Counted from the stretch's first letter, positions 1 through 6,205 are shown. The stretch: DNA of 6,244 nucleotides from Pyramidobacter sp. (GCA_016286835.1 JAEEUD010000116.1:1-6244), one strand, 5' to 3'. The notes: a model not told the origin generated them from the sequence alone. Translations and numbers: made by a program.

Positions 1-115
1 CGCCGCCGGCTGAGTAGATCGTCACCACGCCGATCGAATACACGGCAGCGACGGCAGCCAGCAGCGGCCAGTCAAGTGCGCCAAGCAGCGCGCGCCAGGA
101 AAACTGGCCGTTCAT
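1..115 (-). CDS. rodA: RodA, SEDS-family peptidoglycan glycosyltransferase (5' fragment, cut by window edge)
   Basis: Only the first 38 codons are present; the gene continues past the left edge. The fragment has a short polar/basic start (MNGQFSWRALLGALDWPLL) followed by a hydrophobic stretch at about residues 16-35 ending in VVTIYSAGG. The DWPLL...GVVTIYSA pattern is the usual first transmembrane helix of RodA/FtsW/SpoVE proteins. Placement in an mre/mrdA cluster favours RodA over FtsW. RodA polymerises lipid II into glycan strands in the inner membrane and works as a pair with PBP2, encoded upstream in this cluster. The ATG shares one base with the minE stop (TGATG), and a GGAG lies 4 nt upstream inside minE, so translation is probably coupled to minE. 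The catalytic and late membrane segments are outside the window, so intactness cannot be judged. Confidence 0.85.
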   Translation of the reverse strand, partial: MNGQFSWRALLGALDWPLLAAVAAVYSIGVVTIYSAGG

Positions 116-414
116 CAAACTCCGTTGCGCTCCCGCTCAGCCCGTTCGGCCATCACCTTCGAGCCGCGCTTCATGCCCTTGACAGGGACGGAAACGGACA
201 GCGCGGCGACATCCTCTTCCTTGCCGAGCTCACAGGTGATCGACGATGTATCGACTTCCATGTACTTCGTGATGACCTGTACGATCTCGTCCTGAAGCAT
301 CCGCATGACTTCCGGAGAGATAGCGCTGCGGTCGTGCATGAGCACGAGCTTGAGACGGTCGTGAGCGCGATCTTTCGACTTCTTCTTGCCAAAAAGGTCA
401 CTGATCCAGCCCAT
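115..414 (-). CDS. minE: MinE, cell division topological specificity factor
   Basis: A 99-residue protein that stimulates the MinD ATPase, releases MinD from the membrane and so restricts MinCD inhibition to the poles. The N-terminus (MGWISDLFGKKKS) has the amphipathic membrane-targeting pattern. Residues 17-29 (AHDRLKLVLMHDR) match the anti-MinCD helix that contacts MinD. Residues 30-55 (SPEVMRMLQDEIVQVITKY then MEVD) are the typical dimerisation-domain helix, followed by strands at about 56-79 (LSVSVPV). It is about 10 residues longer than many MinE proteins, because of a charged tail after residue 80 (KGMKRGSKVMAERAERERNGV region). The start is supported by AGGTG overlapping the minD stop, 5 nt before the ATG. 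The gap to minD is 8 nt and the stop overlaps the rodA start by 1 nt. The weak ribosome site compared with minD may keep MinE below MinD, which is inference. Confidence 0.95.
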   Translation of the reverse strand: MGWISDLFGKKKSKDRAHDRLKLVLMHDRSAISPEVMRMLQDEIVQVITKYMEVDTSSITCELGKEEDVAALSVSVPVKGMKRGSKVMAERAERERNGV

Positions 415-419
415 CGCGA

Positions 420-424
420 CACCT
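420..424 (-). promoter_or_regulatory. Ribosome binding site of minE, overlapping the minD stop
   Basis: The minus strand reads TAGGTGTCGCGATG: the minD TAG stop, an AGGTG partly inside it, then a 5-nt spacer to the minE ATG. It is a short, modest Shine-Dalgarno that would be reached by ribosomes finishing minD, suggesting translational coupling. Confidence 0.6.
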
Positions 425-1223
425 ACTTTCTGCTAAACAGGTTGCGCAGCTTGTCCATGAAACCCTGATCCATGTTCTCGACATCAAGGAACTCGACCTC
501 TTCGCCGGTCAGGCGGCGCGCGATGTTCATGAACGCGGTGCCCGCAGGCGAATTGTCGGTCAGGGTCAGCGGCACGCCGTCGTTCGACGACTTCACCACC
601 GCGTCGTCCTCGGGAACGACGCCGATGAGCGAAACGTTGAGCACGTCGAGAACATCGTTGACGCCCATCATGTCGCCCTTGCGCATCATCTTCGGGCGCA
701 GACGGTTGATGATCAGGTGGATCTTCTTCTTGCCCTGGTTTTCGAGCATTCCGATGATGCGGTCGGCGTCGCGCACGGGCGAAACGTCGGGCGTGGTGAC
801 GACGAGCGCTTCAGTCGCGCCCGCGGAGGCGTTGCGGAAGCCAGCTTCGATGCCGGCGGGGCAGTCAAAGATGACGAAGTCAAAGTCCTTTCTCAGCTCG
901 TCGCTGAGTTTTTTCATCTGCGCCTCGGTGACGGCTTCCTTCTCGCGCGTCTGCGCCGTGGGCAGCAGATACAGCCCGTCCACGCGCTTGTCGCGGATGA
1001 GCGCCTTTTTCAGATCGCATGTTCCTTCGACGACATCGACCAGATTGTAGACGATGCGGTTCTCAAGCCCCAGGATCAGGTCAAGGCTGCGCAGTCCGGT
1101 GTCGCCGTCAACAACGACGACCTTCTTGCCGAGCTTGGCCAGAGCCATCGAAATGTTGGCCGACGTCGTCGTCTTGCCGACGCCGCCCTTGCCCGAAGTT
1201 ACTACAATAGCACGTCCTACCAT
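423..1223 (-). CDS. minD: MinD, septum-site-determining ParA/Mrp-type ATPase
   Basis: A 266-residue membrane-cycling ATPase that recruits and activates MinC and is recycled by MinE. Residues 1-20 start MVGRAIVVTS and carry the deviant Walker A motif GKGGVGKTT at 11-19, with signature Lys12 and P-loop Lys17. Switch I follows at 39-48 (DGDTGLRSLD) and switch II/Walker B at about 117-126 (VIFDCPAGIE). The C-terminal amphipathic membrane-targeting helix is at about 254-266 (GFMDKLRNLFSRK). The start was placed at 1223 because MinD proteins normally begin right at this strand and an excellent AGGAGG sits 9 nt upstream. The same frame stays open a further 58 codons to 1397, which would make a 324-residue protein; that extension is described separately. 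It is followed 8 nt later by minE. Function is certain; only the start is debatable. Confidence 0.96.
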   Translation of the reverse strand: MVGRAIVVTSGKGGVGKTTTSANISMALAKLGKKVVVVDGDTGLRSLDLILGLENRIVYNLVDVVEGTCDLKKALIRDKRVDGLYLLPTAQTREKEAVTEAQMKKLSDELRKDFDFVIFDCPAGIEAGFRNASAGATEALVVTTPDVSPVRDADRIIGMLENQGKKKIHLIINRLRPKMMRKGDMMGVNDVLDVLNVSLIGVVPEDDAVVKSSNDGVPLTLTDNSPAGTAFMNIARRLTGEEVEFLDVENMDQGFMDKLRNLFSRK

Positions 1224-1230
1224 GGGAAGA

Positions 1231-1240
1231 TTCCTCCTCT
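1231..1240 (-). promoter_or_regulatory. Strong ribosome binding site that fixes the minD start
   Basis: The minus strand reads AGAGGAGGAA followed by TCTTCCC and ATG, giving an AGGAGG core with a 9-nt spacer. With the mreB site, it is the best Shine-Dalgarno in the window. It supports the 266-residue MinD over the longer in-frame reading. Confidence 0.8.
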
Positions 1241-1279
1241 GACGCGATGCGTCGCTGCTTTGATGATCTCTCATATCAT

Positions 1280-1305
1280 ACGCGCTCCGTTCGGGCGCGT
1301 TTTTT
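1280..1305 (+). terminator. Possible intrinsic terminator-like hairpin, read on the plus strand, in the minC–minD gap
   Basis: On the plus strand ACGCGC (1280-1285) pairs with GCGCGT (1295-1300). A few further CC/GG pairs are possible inside, with a bulged T at 1286, and the hairpin is followed at once by six T residues (1300-1305). This has the form of a short Rho-independent terminator facing against the operon, so it could only end antisense transcripts. On the operon strand the hairpin has no U-run after it. The stem is short, so chance is a real alternative. Confidence 0.3.
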
Positions 1306-1412
1306 CCCGTCTGTGCGGAAGTCTTTTTCAGCGCGACTTCCAGCTTCGTCTTCAACCGCGACGGAGCCGGGCGCTTTTTCTTCGTCTTTTTCGCCATGAC
1401 CCGGCCTCGTTT

Positions 1413-2087
1413 TTAGCGGTCCTTGGAATGAACGATGTCGCTGGCGACGAACACACCGCCTTCGACGTAGATCCTCACCGGGCGTCCCCACCATGGCGAA
1501 GCTCCCGGCTCCATGACGTTGCTGATCATCGAGCCGATGCGCATCTGATTGGTCCGGTAGCCTGTCGTGACGACGGAAGCGTTGTTGTTGCCCGTGCAGC
1601 CGGCATGGACCAGCCCTTCCAGATCGCCGAGGACAATGATCGATCCCGTCGCGCTGATTTCAGCGCCCGAGTGCAGCGGCCCGAGCATGAGCACGTCGCC
1701 CTCGTGGAACAGCGTCTGTCCCGAGCGCAGCGGCGTCGTGACGATCTTCAGGCTGCTGGGCGAAAAGAGCGAACGGTCGCCGCTGTCGAGCTTGAATCCC
1801 AGAGACGCGAGCGTATCGAGCGTCCCGCGATCGGTCGCCGCCCACAGCGTCACCGACAGGTTCATCGGGAAAACGACGTCGCGCAGGAATGCCAGCAGCC
1901 ACGTGCGCGACACGGAAAGCGCCTTGAAGTCGATGATCAGCGGATGCGACAGGACAAGGGTGCCGGCATCGCGCAGCTCGGTCATCACATCGATGATCCC
2001 GGGGACCATTGCCCCCTCGAAGGCCACGCGCAGCGCACTGCCGCGGCCCTTGAAACTGAGCTCCTTTTTGCGGGAAGAAGGTTCCAT
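1413..2087 (-). CDS. minC: MinC, septum-site-determining inhibitor of FtsZ assembly
   Basis: A 224-residue cytoplasmic protein, the usual MinC length. Residues about 7-105 form the N-terminal FtsZ-inhibiting domain, beginning KKELSFKGRGSALRVAF. After a short linker the C-terminal beta-helical MinD-binding and dimerisation domain starts with the conserved RSGQ at 121-124. It continues with the repeating turns typical of the family (GDVLMLGPLHSGAEISATGS, then GDLEGLVHAGCTGNNNA) to about residue 190. The tail (about 191-224) includes PWWGRPVRIYVEGGVFVASD. The start is supported by AAAGGA 11 nt upstream, a slightly long spacing. It lies 36 nt after mrdA and 189 nt before minD. MinC is the effector that MinD recruits to the membrane to block Z-ring formation. 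The N-terminal domain is poorly conserved across the family; the C-terminal domain carries the identification. Confidence 0.94.
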   Translation of the reverse strand: MEPSSRKKELSFKGRGSALRVAFEGAMVPGIIDVMTELRDAGTLVLSHPLIIDFKALSVSRTWLLAFLRDVVFPMNLSVTLWAATDRGTLDTLASLGFKLDSGDRSLFSPSSLKIVTTPLRSGQTLFHEGDVLMLGPLHSGAEISATGSIIVLGDLEGLVHAGCTGNNNASVVTTGYRTNQMRIGSMISNVMEPGASPWWGRPVRIYVEGGVFVASDIVHSKDR

Positions 2088-2123
2088 TCGCGTTTAAGTC
2101 CTTTCACTGCAATGTATATGAAT

Positions 2124-3896
2124 TTATCTCAGCTCGCCGCTGTTTTGGCCAAGCAGATAAGCCAGCATCTTTCCGACCAGCGGTCCGGCCACCTTGCCGC
2201 CGCTTTCGCCGCCTTCAATGAAGCAGACGACGGCATAGCGGGGTTTGGAAGCAGGGGCGTAGCCGGCGAACACGGCGTGGTCCTTACCGTGCGCGTGCTG
2301 GACCGTGCCCGTTTTACCGGCCAGCTCCACACCGTCCACCACGGCCCTGTGCCCCGTGCCGCCCTTGGCGACGACGGCGCGCAGTCCCTGCTGGACCAGG
2401 CGGAGCAGCTCAGGTCTCAGACGGGCGCTTGTTCCCTTAAAGTTGTCGATCCTGCGCACGTGCGGGCGGTAAAACGTGCCGCCGTTGGCAATCGTCGCGT
2501 AGACCGAGCACATCTGCAGCGGCGTCAACAACGTGTAACCCTGGCCGATCGACATGTTGACCGTGTCGCCCTTGAACCAGCCCTGGCGCAGAGCGCGTTT
2601 TTTCCACTCCGGCGACGGCAGGACACCCGACGCTTCGCCCGGCAGATCGATCCCCAACGGAGAACCGAGACCGAAGCGCTCACCGACTTCGTCGTACTTT
2701 TTTACGCCGACAAGCTGGCTCGTCTCGTAAAAGTACACATCGCACGAGTCGCGCAGCGCGCGGATGAACGTCTCACGCCCGTGTCCCCTTCTGCGCCAGC
2801 AGTGGTAGGAATTGCTGGCCAGATGGAAGACGCCGTGGCAGGTGATGGGAGTGTTCCGCCCCACCGCGCCAGATTCGAGCGCCGCGTACCCCGTCACGGC
2901 CTTGAAGATCGACCCGGGCGAATACTGTCCGTAGATCGCGCGGTTGAGCATCGGGCGGGCCTTGTTGAAATTCAGGTCGCGCCATTCGGCGGCCGAGACG
3001 CCCCAGGAAAGGGGGTTAGGATCGTAGGCGGGGTTCGAGCACATCACGATCACCTCGCCGTTGTTCACGTCGAGAGCCACGATCACGCCCTGACGGTCGC
3101 CGAGCAGCTTGAAGGCGTAGCTCTGCGCGCTGAGGTCGATCGTCAGCGTCAGGTCCTCGCCAATGCCCGGGAGCTTTTCGTCCAGGATCCGCCGCTGCCG
3201 GCCGCGCGCGTCAACTTCGACGGCGCGTTCGCCGACGGCGCCGCGGAGCGTGTTTTCGTAATACTTCTCCACGCCGCCCTTGCCGATCACGTCCCCGCCG
3301 ATGTAGCCCTTCTCCTCGTCGGGCTCGGCGTTGCGAAGCTCGTTTTCGGAGATCTCGCCGACGTAGCCGACGATATGCGACGCCAGCGCCCCGGCAGGGT
3401 AACTGCGCCGCCAGACAGGCAGCGGGAAGAGCTCCTCGGGGAACTCGGGGTCTTCAAGCAGATTCGTCATCTGCAGCATCGTCAGGTTCGAGACGAGCGA
3501 GATCGCCCGGTACGGCGCCCAGAAGAGGTTCTTGATGCGCCGGTCGAGCGCTTCGGGATCGTGCGGAAGCCGCGAACGCTCCAGGGCGGCAAGAAATTTC
3601 TGCTTCACCTCGTCCTTCCTAAGGTCGAGAGGATAGCCCATGATGTCGAACGTCATCACATTCAGCGCCAGCGGCAGGCCGTTGCGGTCGTAGATCTGAC
3701 CGCGCGCGGGCGGAAGACGCAGCAGACGCAGGCGGTTCTTCAGCGCCAGACCGACGTAGCGGTCGGCCCAGAGCACCTGAAAGAGGACCAGCGCCGCGGC
3801 AAGCAGCGCGATCGAAGCCGCCATGCCCGTGCGCCAGACGTTGAGCCGCGTGTCGGAAACCGAGCGGCGCGTGCTGCGCTCATAGCTCTTCGTCAT
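2124..3896 (-). CDS. mrdA: Penicillin-binding protein 2, elongasome peptidoglycan transpeptidase
   Basis: A 590-residue class B PBP that cross-links new side-wall peptidoglycan as partner of RodA. A single N-terminal transmembrane anchor lies at about 25-44. The pedestal domain begins with RGQIYDRNGLPLA at 65-77 and includes SYPAGALASHIVGYVGEI (165-182) and the KGGVEKYYENTLRG signature (206-219). The transpeptidase domain has the nucleophile motif S329-I-F-K332, the second motif S384-C-D386 and K528-T-G530, so it looks catalytically complete. C353, C366, H372 and C385 show the spacing of a metal site (see findings). Length is typical for PBP2. The start overlaps mreD by 17 nt and has an imperfect AAGGCGG 7 nt upstream. 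An 8-nt direct repeat AGCTATGA spans the mrdA start and the mreD stop. In some species this gene is called pbpA or pbp2. Confidence 0.96.
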   Translation of the reverse strand: MTKSYERSTRRSVSDTRLNVWRTGMAASIALLAAALVLFQVLWADRYVGLALKNRLRLLRLPPARGQIYDRNGLPLALNVMTFDIMGYPLDLRKDEVKQKFLAALERSRLPHDPEALDRRIKNLFWAPYRAISLVSNLTMLQMTNLLEDPEFPEELFPLPVWRRSYPAGALASHIVGYVGEISENELRNAEPDEEKGYIGGDVIGKGGVEKYYENTLRGAVGERAVEVDARGRQRRILDEKLPGIGEDLTLTIDLSAQSYAFKLLGDRQGVIVALDVNNGEVIVMCSNPAYDPNPLSWGVSAAEWRDLNFNKARPMLNRAIYGQYSPGSIFKAVTGYAALESGAVGRNTPITCHGVFHLASNSYHCWRRRGHGRETFIRALRDSCDVYFYETSQLVGVKKYDEVGERFGLGSPLGIDLPGEASGVLPSPEWKKRALRQGWFKGDTVNMSIGQGYTLLTPLQMCSVYATIANGGTFYRPHVRRIDNFKGTSARLRPELLRLVQQGLRAVVAKGGTGHRAVVDGVELAGKTGTVQHAHGKDHAVFAGYAPASKPRYAVVCFIEGGESGGKVAGPLVGKMLAYLLGQNSGELR

Positions 3897-4359
3897 AGCT
3901 GTACCGCCTTGTCAGGGACGCGGCGAGGACCGCCACGCCCGTCAGCAGCCACTGCGCGTTGAGGATCGTCATGATCCGGCCGGAAGTGACGCTGGCGTCC
4001 CAGAAGAGCAGGCGCGGCGGCGAGAGCACCATGCAGAGCGCGCCGTTGATGATCAGATACGGGATCATCTTGCGTCCGTCGCTGGGCACTTCGTACCACA
4101 GCCAGCGCGCCGCCAGGACGGCCGCGGTGTAGAGCGCGCCGCACAATCCCGGCACGCCGATCCAGCGCAGATCGGTCAGCAGTCCGCCGCAGAAAGCCGC
4201 AATCAGCCACGGCCAGAAACTGTCCGGTTCACGGCTGCGCGTAGCCAGGTTGAGCAGGCCGACGGCAAAGATCTCCGGCGCGAGAAACGTCTGCGTCATC
4301 AAAATCTGCGCCAGGTCCTGCGCGTACCAGCAGACAGCAAGGATCAGCAGAGCTTTCAT
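3880..4359 (-). CDS. mreD: MreD, rod shape-determining inner-membrane protein
   Basis: A 159-residue, strongly hydrophobic protein with five or six likely membrane helices at about 2-20, 26-40, 48-64, 70-88, 98-117 and 132-150. The stretch FCGGLLTDLRWIGVPGLCGALY (57-78, here split for length: FCGGLLTDLR then WIGVPGLCGALY) follows the conserved G-LL-DL---G--G--AL pattern of MreD. The short cytoplasmic tail is RRYSYDEEL. The family is defined mainly by topology and position, and here it sits exactly between mreC and mrdA. MreD is an elongasome membrane component that works with MreC and, in some models, tunes PBP2 activation. The start codon overlaps the mreC stop (ATGA, 4 nt), with GGAG 4 nt upstream, so coupling to mreC is likely. 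The end overlaps mrdA by 17 nt. Confidence 0.92.
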   Translation of the reverse strand: MKALLILAVCWYAQDLAQILMTQTFLAPEIFAVGLLNLATRSREPDSFWPWLIAAFCGGLLTDLRWIGVPGLCGALYTAAVLAARWLWYEVPSDGRKMIPYLIINGALCMVLSPPRLLFWDASVTSGRIMTILNAQWLLTGVAVLAASLTRRYSYDEEL

Positions 4360-5132
4360 GACTCTCCGCCCCCCGCTACGTGGACATACTGGATCCGAAA
4401 GAGATCAGCGCCGGTTTTCACGCGGTATTCATCGATTCCCGCCGTGACGGTCCGCCGTTCGCTCGTGAGCACGCCGATCGGCAGGCCCGGACGCAGGCGG
4501 CTGCCAAGCACGGTCAAGACTTTCATGCCGGGCTTGTAATCGCCGTCGGAAGGCAGATAGCGCAGCCACACGCCGCCTTCGTTGTCGCCGGTGACAACGC
4601 CGATTTCGCGCGTCTCCTCGACGACAACGGGAACGTAAAAGCTGGAGCTCGTGATCAGCCGCACCCAGGCGCTGTCACCCGTCTGCGACGTGATCACGCC
4701 CATCAGGTCGGAACCGTCGAGCACGGCCGCGCCCGGCTGAAAATGCTTCCCTTCGGCGCTGATCCGCAATTCCTCCCACCAGGTGCGGGGATCGCGGTAC
4801 ACAACGGGGAAACGGTTTTCCGGACGAGCATGACGGCGGAACTCCGCAGCGATCTTCAGGCCCATTTTCATCATCAGCTCGCGGTTTTCCTCGCGCAACT
4901 CGGCCAGCTCCAGAAGAAGCTGCCGGCGTTCCGCCGTCCAGCGCCGGAAACGGCCGATCGTGTCCATCGCCGTGACGGCGGGACGTTCCAGCGGCACGAG
5001 CAGCGAGGCAACGGCGTCCATCGCGCGCCGCGTGCCCTCACGCCCCGTCGAAACTAGTGCAAGCAGCGCGCAGGCGATGATGCAGGCGAGCGAAACGATC
5101 AGCTCACGCTCAAAATTACTGCGCTGAGACAT
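4356..5132 (-). CDS. mreC: MreC, rod shape-determining protein
   Basis: A 258-residue bitopic inner-membrane protein that links MreB and the periplasmic elongasome and activates PBP2. One transmembrane helix lies at about 11-27, followed by a helical, coiled-coil-like segment at about 62-97 (rich in Leu, Glu and Arg, including LLLELAELREENREL). The two beta-barrel subdomains begin at about 108 with the family pattern VVYRDPRTWWEELRISAEG, then GAAVLDGSDLMGVI and RPGLPIGVLTS near 214-224. The protein stops almost directly after the beta core (QYVHVAGGGES), so it lacks the long C-terminal tail found in, for example, E. coli MreC. It begins 12 nt after mreB. No Shine-Dalgarno is evident before the ATG; the 12-nt spacer instead contains GCGGTCCCCGC, a possible 4-bp mini-hairpin. 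Translation may depend on ribosomes leaving mreB. The stop overlaps the mreD start. Confidence 0.95.
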   Translation of the reverse strand: MSQRSNFERELIVSLACIIACALLALVSTGREGTRRAMDAVASLLVPLERPAVTAMDTIGRFRRWTAERRQLLLELAELREENRELMMKMGLKIAAEFRRHARPENRFPVVYRDPRTWWEELRISAEGKHFQPGAAVLDGSDLMGVITSQTGDSAWVRLITSSSFYVPVVVEETREIGVVTGDNEGGVWLRYLPSDGDYKPGMKVLTVLGSRLRPGLPIGVLTSERRTVTAGIDEYRVKTGADLFRIQYVHVAGGGES

Positions 5133-5144
5133 TGCGGGGACCGC

Positions 5145-6191
5145 TTAAAGCTGGCTTTTATGGACCGTCGTGAGGATCCGCTTCATCTCGCCGAGGTTTT
5201 GCAGCGTCATGCCGACACCGTTGGCTACAGCATGGATGGGATCTTCGGCAAGGATGACCGGCGAGCCCAGCACGTTCGTCAGCTTCCGGGGCAGGCCGCG
5301 CAGCAGCGAGCCGCCGCCGGTGAGGACGATGCCGTTATCGACGATGTCGCGCGACAGTTCCGGCGGCGTCTGTTCGAGCGCCACCTTCACCATGTCCTCG
5401 ATCCGCGAGACGATCGGCATCAGGACTTCACGCACTTCCACGGAACTGACGCGAGTCACCTTCGGCAGTCCGTCGGCAAGGTCGCGTCCCTTGACTTCCA
5501 TTTCCAGTTCTTCGTCCAGCGGCATGACCGAGCCGATCTGGATCTTGACGTTTTCGGCCGTGCTTTCGCCGATCAGGAGCGCGTGCTTCTGGCGGAAAAG
5601 GCCGATGATCGCTTCGTCCATGCTGTCGCCGGCGGCACGCAGCGAGTTGCTGACGACAAGCCCGCCGAGCGAGATGACGGCCACTTCGCTGGTCCCCGAG
5701 CCGATGTCAAGCACCATGCTGCCCTCGGGCGCGCTGATGGGAAGCCCAGCCCCCAGCGCAGCCGCGATCGGCTCGTCGAGGATGTAGGCTTCGCGTGCTC
5801 CGGCGCCGAGCGCGGCGTCCACCACCGCTCGGCGCTCGACTTCCGTCACCTTGGCAGGGACGGAAACAACGACCTGGGGATTGGAAAAGTGTCCGGCGCG
5901 GCACGCCTTGCTGATGAAATGCCGCAGCACAGCCTCGGTCATTTCAAAATTGGCGATGACGCCGTCGCGCAGCGGTTTGATGACCGACACGCCGACGGGC
6001 GTCTTGCCGATCATCGCCTTGGACTCGTGTCCGTAGGCAATCACCTCGACGCCGCCGCGCGGCAGCTTGCGCACGGAGACGCAGGACGGCTCGTCATAGA
6101 CGACGCCCTTGCCGCTCTGATAGACGACGATGTTGGAGGTGCCAAGGTCGATACCGACTCCGACGCCGCCTGATCTTCTGAATAACGCCAC
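5145..6191 (-). CDS. mreB: MreB, actin-like rod shape-determining cytoskeletal protein
   Basis: A 348-residue bacterial actin whose membrane-bound filaments orient the elongation machinery. The start is GTG, supported by AGGAGG 7 nt upstream; the N-terminus (MALFRRS) is short and could be a weak membrane-binding segment. Nucleotide-site motifs are phosphate-1 GIDLGTSN (13-20), the catalytic-Glu region ILDEPIAAALGAG (Glu140), phosphate-2 LDIGSGTSEVAVISLGG (161-177) and the adenosine motif TGGGSLLRG (291-299). The end region (EDPIHAVANGVGM) is typical for MreB. The phosphate-2 loop reads DIGSGTS rather than the common MreB form DIGGGTT. Length is usual for the family. It is the first gene of the cluster in the window; only 53 nt lie upstream, so the promoter is probably outside. 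Identity as MreB rather than Mbl/MreBH rests on the adjacent mreCD. Confidence 0.97.
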   Translation of the reverse strand: MALFRRSGGVGVGIDLGTSNIVVYQSGKGVVYDEPSCVSVRKLPRGGVEVIAYGHESKAMIGKTPVGVSVIKPLRDGVIANFEMTEAVLRHFISKACRAGHFSNPQVVVSVPAKVTEVERRAVVDAALGAGAREAYILDEPIAAALGAGLPISAPEGSMVLDIGSGTSEVAVISLGGLVVSNSLRAAGDSMDEAIIGLFRQKHALLIGESTAENVKIQIGSVMPLDEELEMEVKGRDLADGLPKVTRVSSVEVREVLMPIVSRIEDMVKVALEQTPPELSRDIVDNGIVLTGGGSLLRGLPRKLTNVLGSPVILAEDPIHAVANGVGMTLQNLGEMKRILTTVHKSQL

Positions 6192-6196
6192 GATGG

Positions 6197-6205
6197 TTCC
6201 TCCTC
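6197..6205 (-). promoter_or_regulatory. Strong ribosome binding site that fixes the mreB GTG start
   Basis: The minus strand reads GAGGAGGAACCATC followed by GTG, an AGGAGG core with a 7-nt spacer. It supports a GTG start where no ATG is available at a suitable distance. It abuts the hairpin arm described at 6205-6226. Confidence 0.85.

Larger units (their letters stand above)
1224..1397 (-). other. minC–minD intercistronic leader, an in-frame lysine-rich open stretch upstream of minD
   Basis: The 189 nt between minC and minD form the largest gap in the cluster. From an ATG at 1397 the MinD frame is open for 58 codons with no stop before the MinD start. The predicted peptide is very basic in its first part (MAKKTKKKRPAPSRLKTK) and continues to about residue 40 with codon usage like the neighbouring genes. 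The last part (from YDMRDHQSS) looks less coding and runs through the minD Shine-Dalgarno, reading it as QRRN. The ATG at 1397 has only a weak AGG 7 nt upstream. It could be a basic N-terminal extension of an alternative MinD form, a decayed remnant, or plain untranslated leader with an open frame by chance. I favour untranslated leader or a minor isoform. Confidence 0.4.

Noticed and set aside
1272..1277. TATGAT on the minus strand as a -10 box for a separate minD promoter.
   Set aside because: No -35-like hexamer is found 16-18 nt upstream (the sequence there is A-rich then GC-rich). A single hexamer match is too weak.
1276..1330. Possible -1 frameshift site (A AAA AAC in the MinD-extension frame, just before a GC-rich hairpin) that would end a small basic peptide at the TGA at 1276.
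   Set aside because: The hairpin begins inside or right at the heptamer without the usual spacer, and it is not established that the upstream extension is translated at all.
2088..2123. AT-rich 36-nt mrdA–minC spacer (minus strand ATTCATATACATTG) as an internal promoter.
   Set aside because: TATACA-like sequence is present but no properly spaced -35 element could be found; AT-richness alone is not enough.
3880..3900. AGCTATGA direct repeat (3893-3900 and 3880-3887) at the mreD/mrdA overlap as a possible start duplication.
   Set aside because: The second ATG is out of frame with mrdA and the repeat is explained by the codons of both overlapping genes; 8 nt is within chance.
717..3962. A 1081-codon open frame on the plus strand opposite minD, minC and mrdA.
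   Set aside because: It lies wholly antisense to three well-recognised genes, and its product is a monotonous Arg/Asp/His/Gln/Ala-rich sequence with no recognisable domain. This is the expected mirror of high-GC codon bias. Its length alone is striking but not evidence of coding.
4380..6173. Long plus-strand open frames opposite mreC (4380-5057) and mreB (5160-6173).
   Set aside because: They have the same antisense mirror composition (rich in Asp, Arg, His and Gln), no ribosome site worth noting, and overlap highly conserved MreB and MreC coding sequence.
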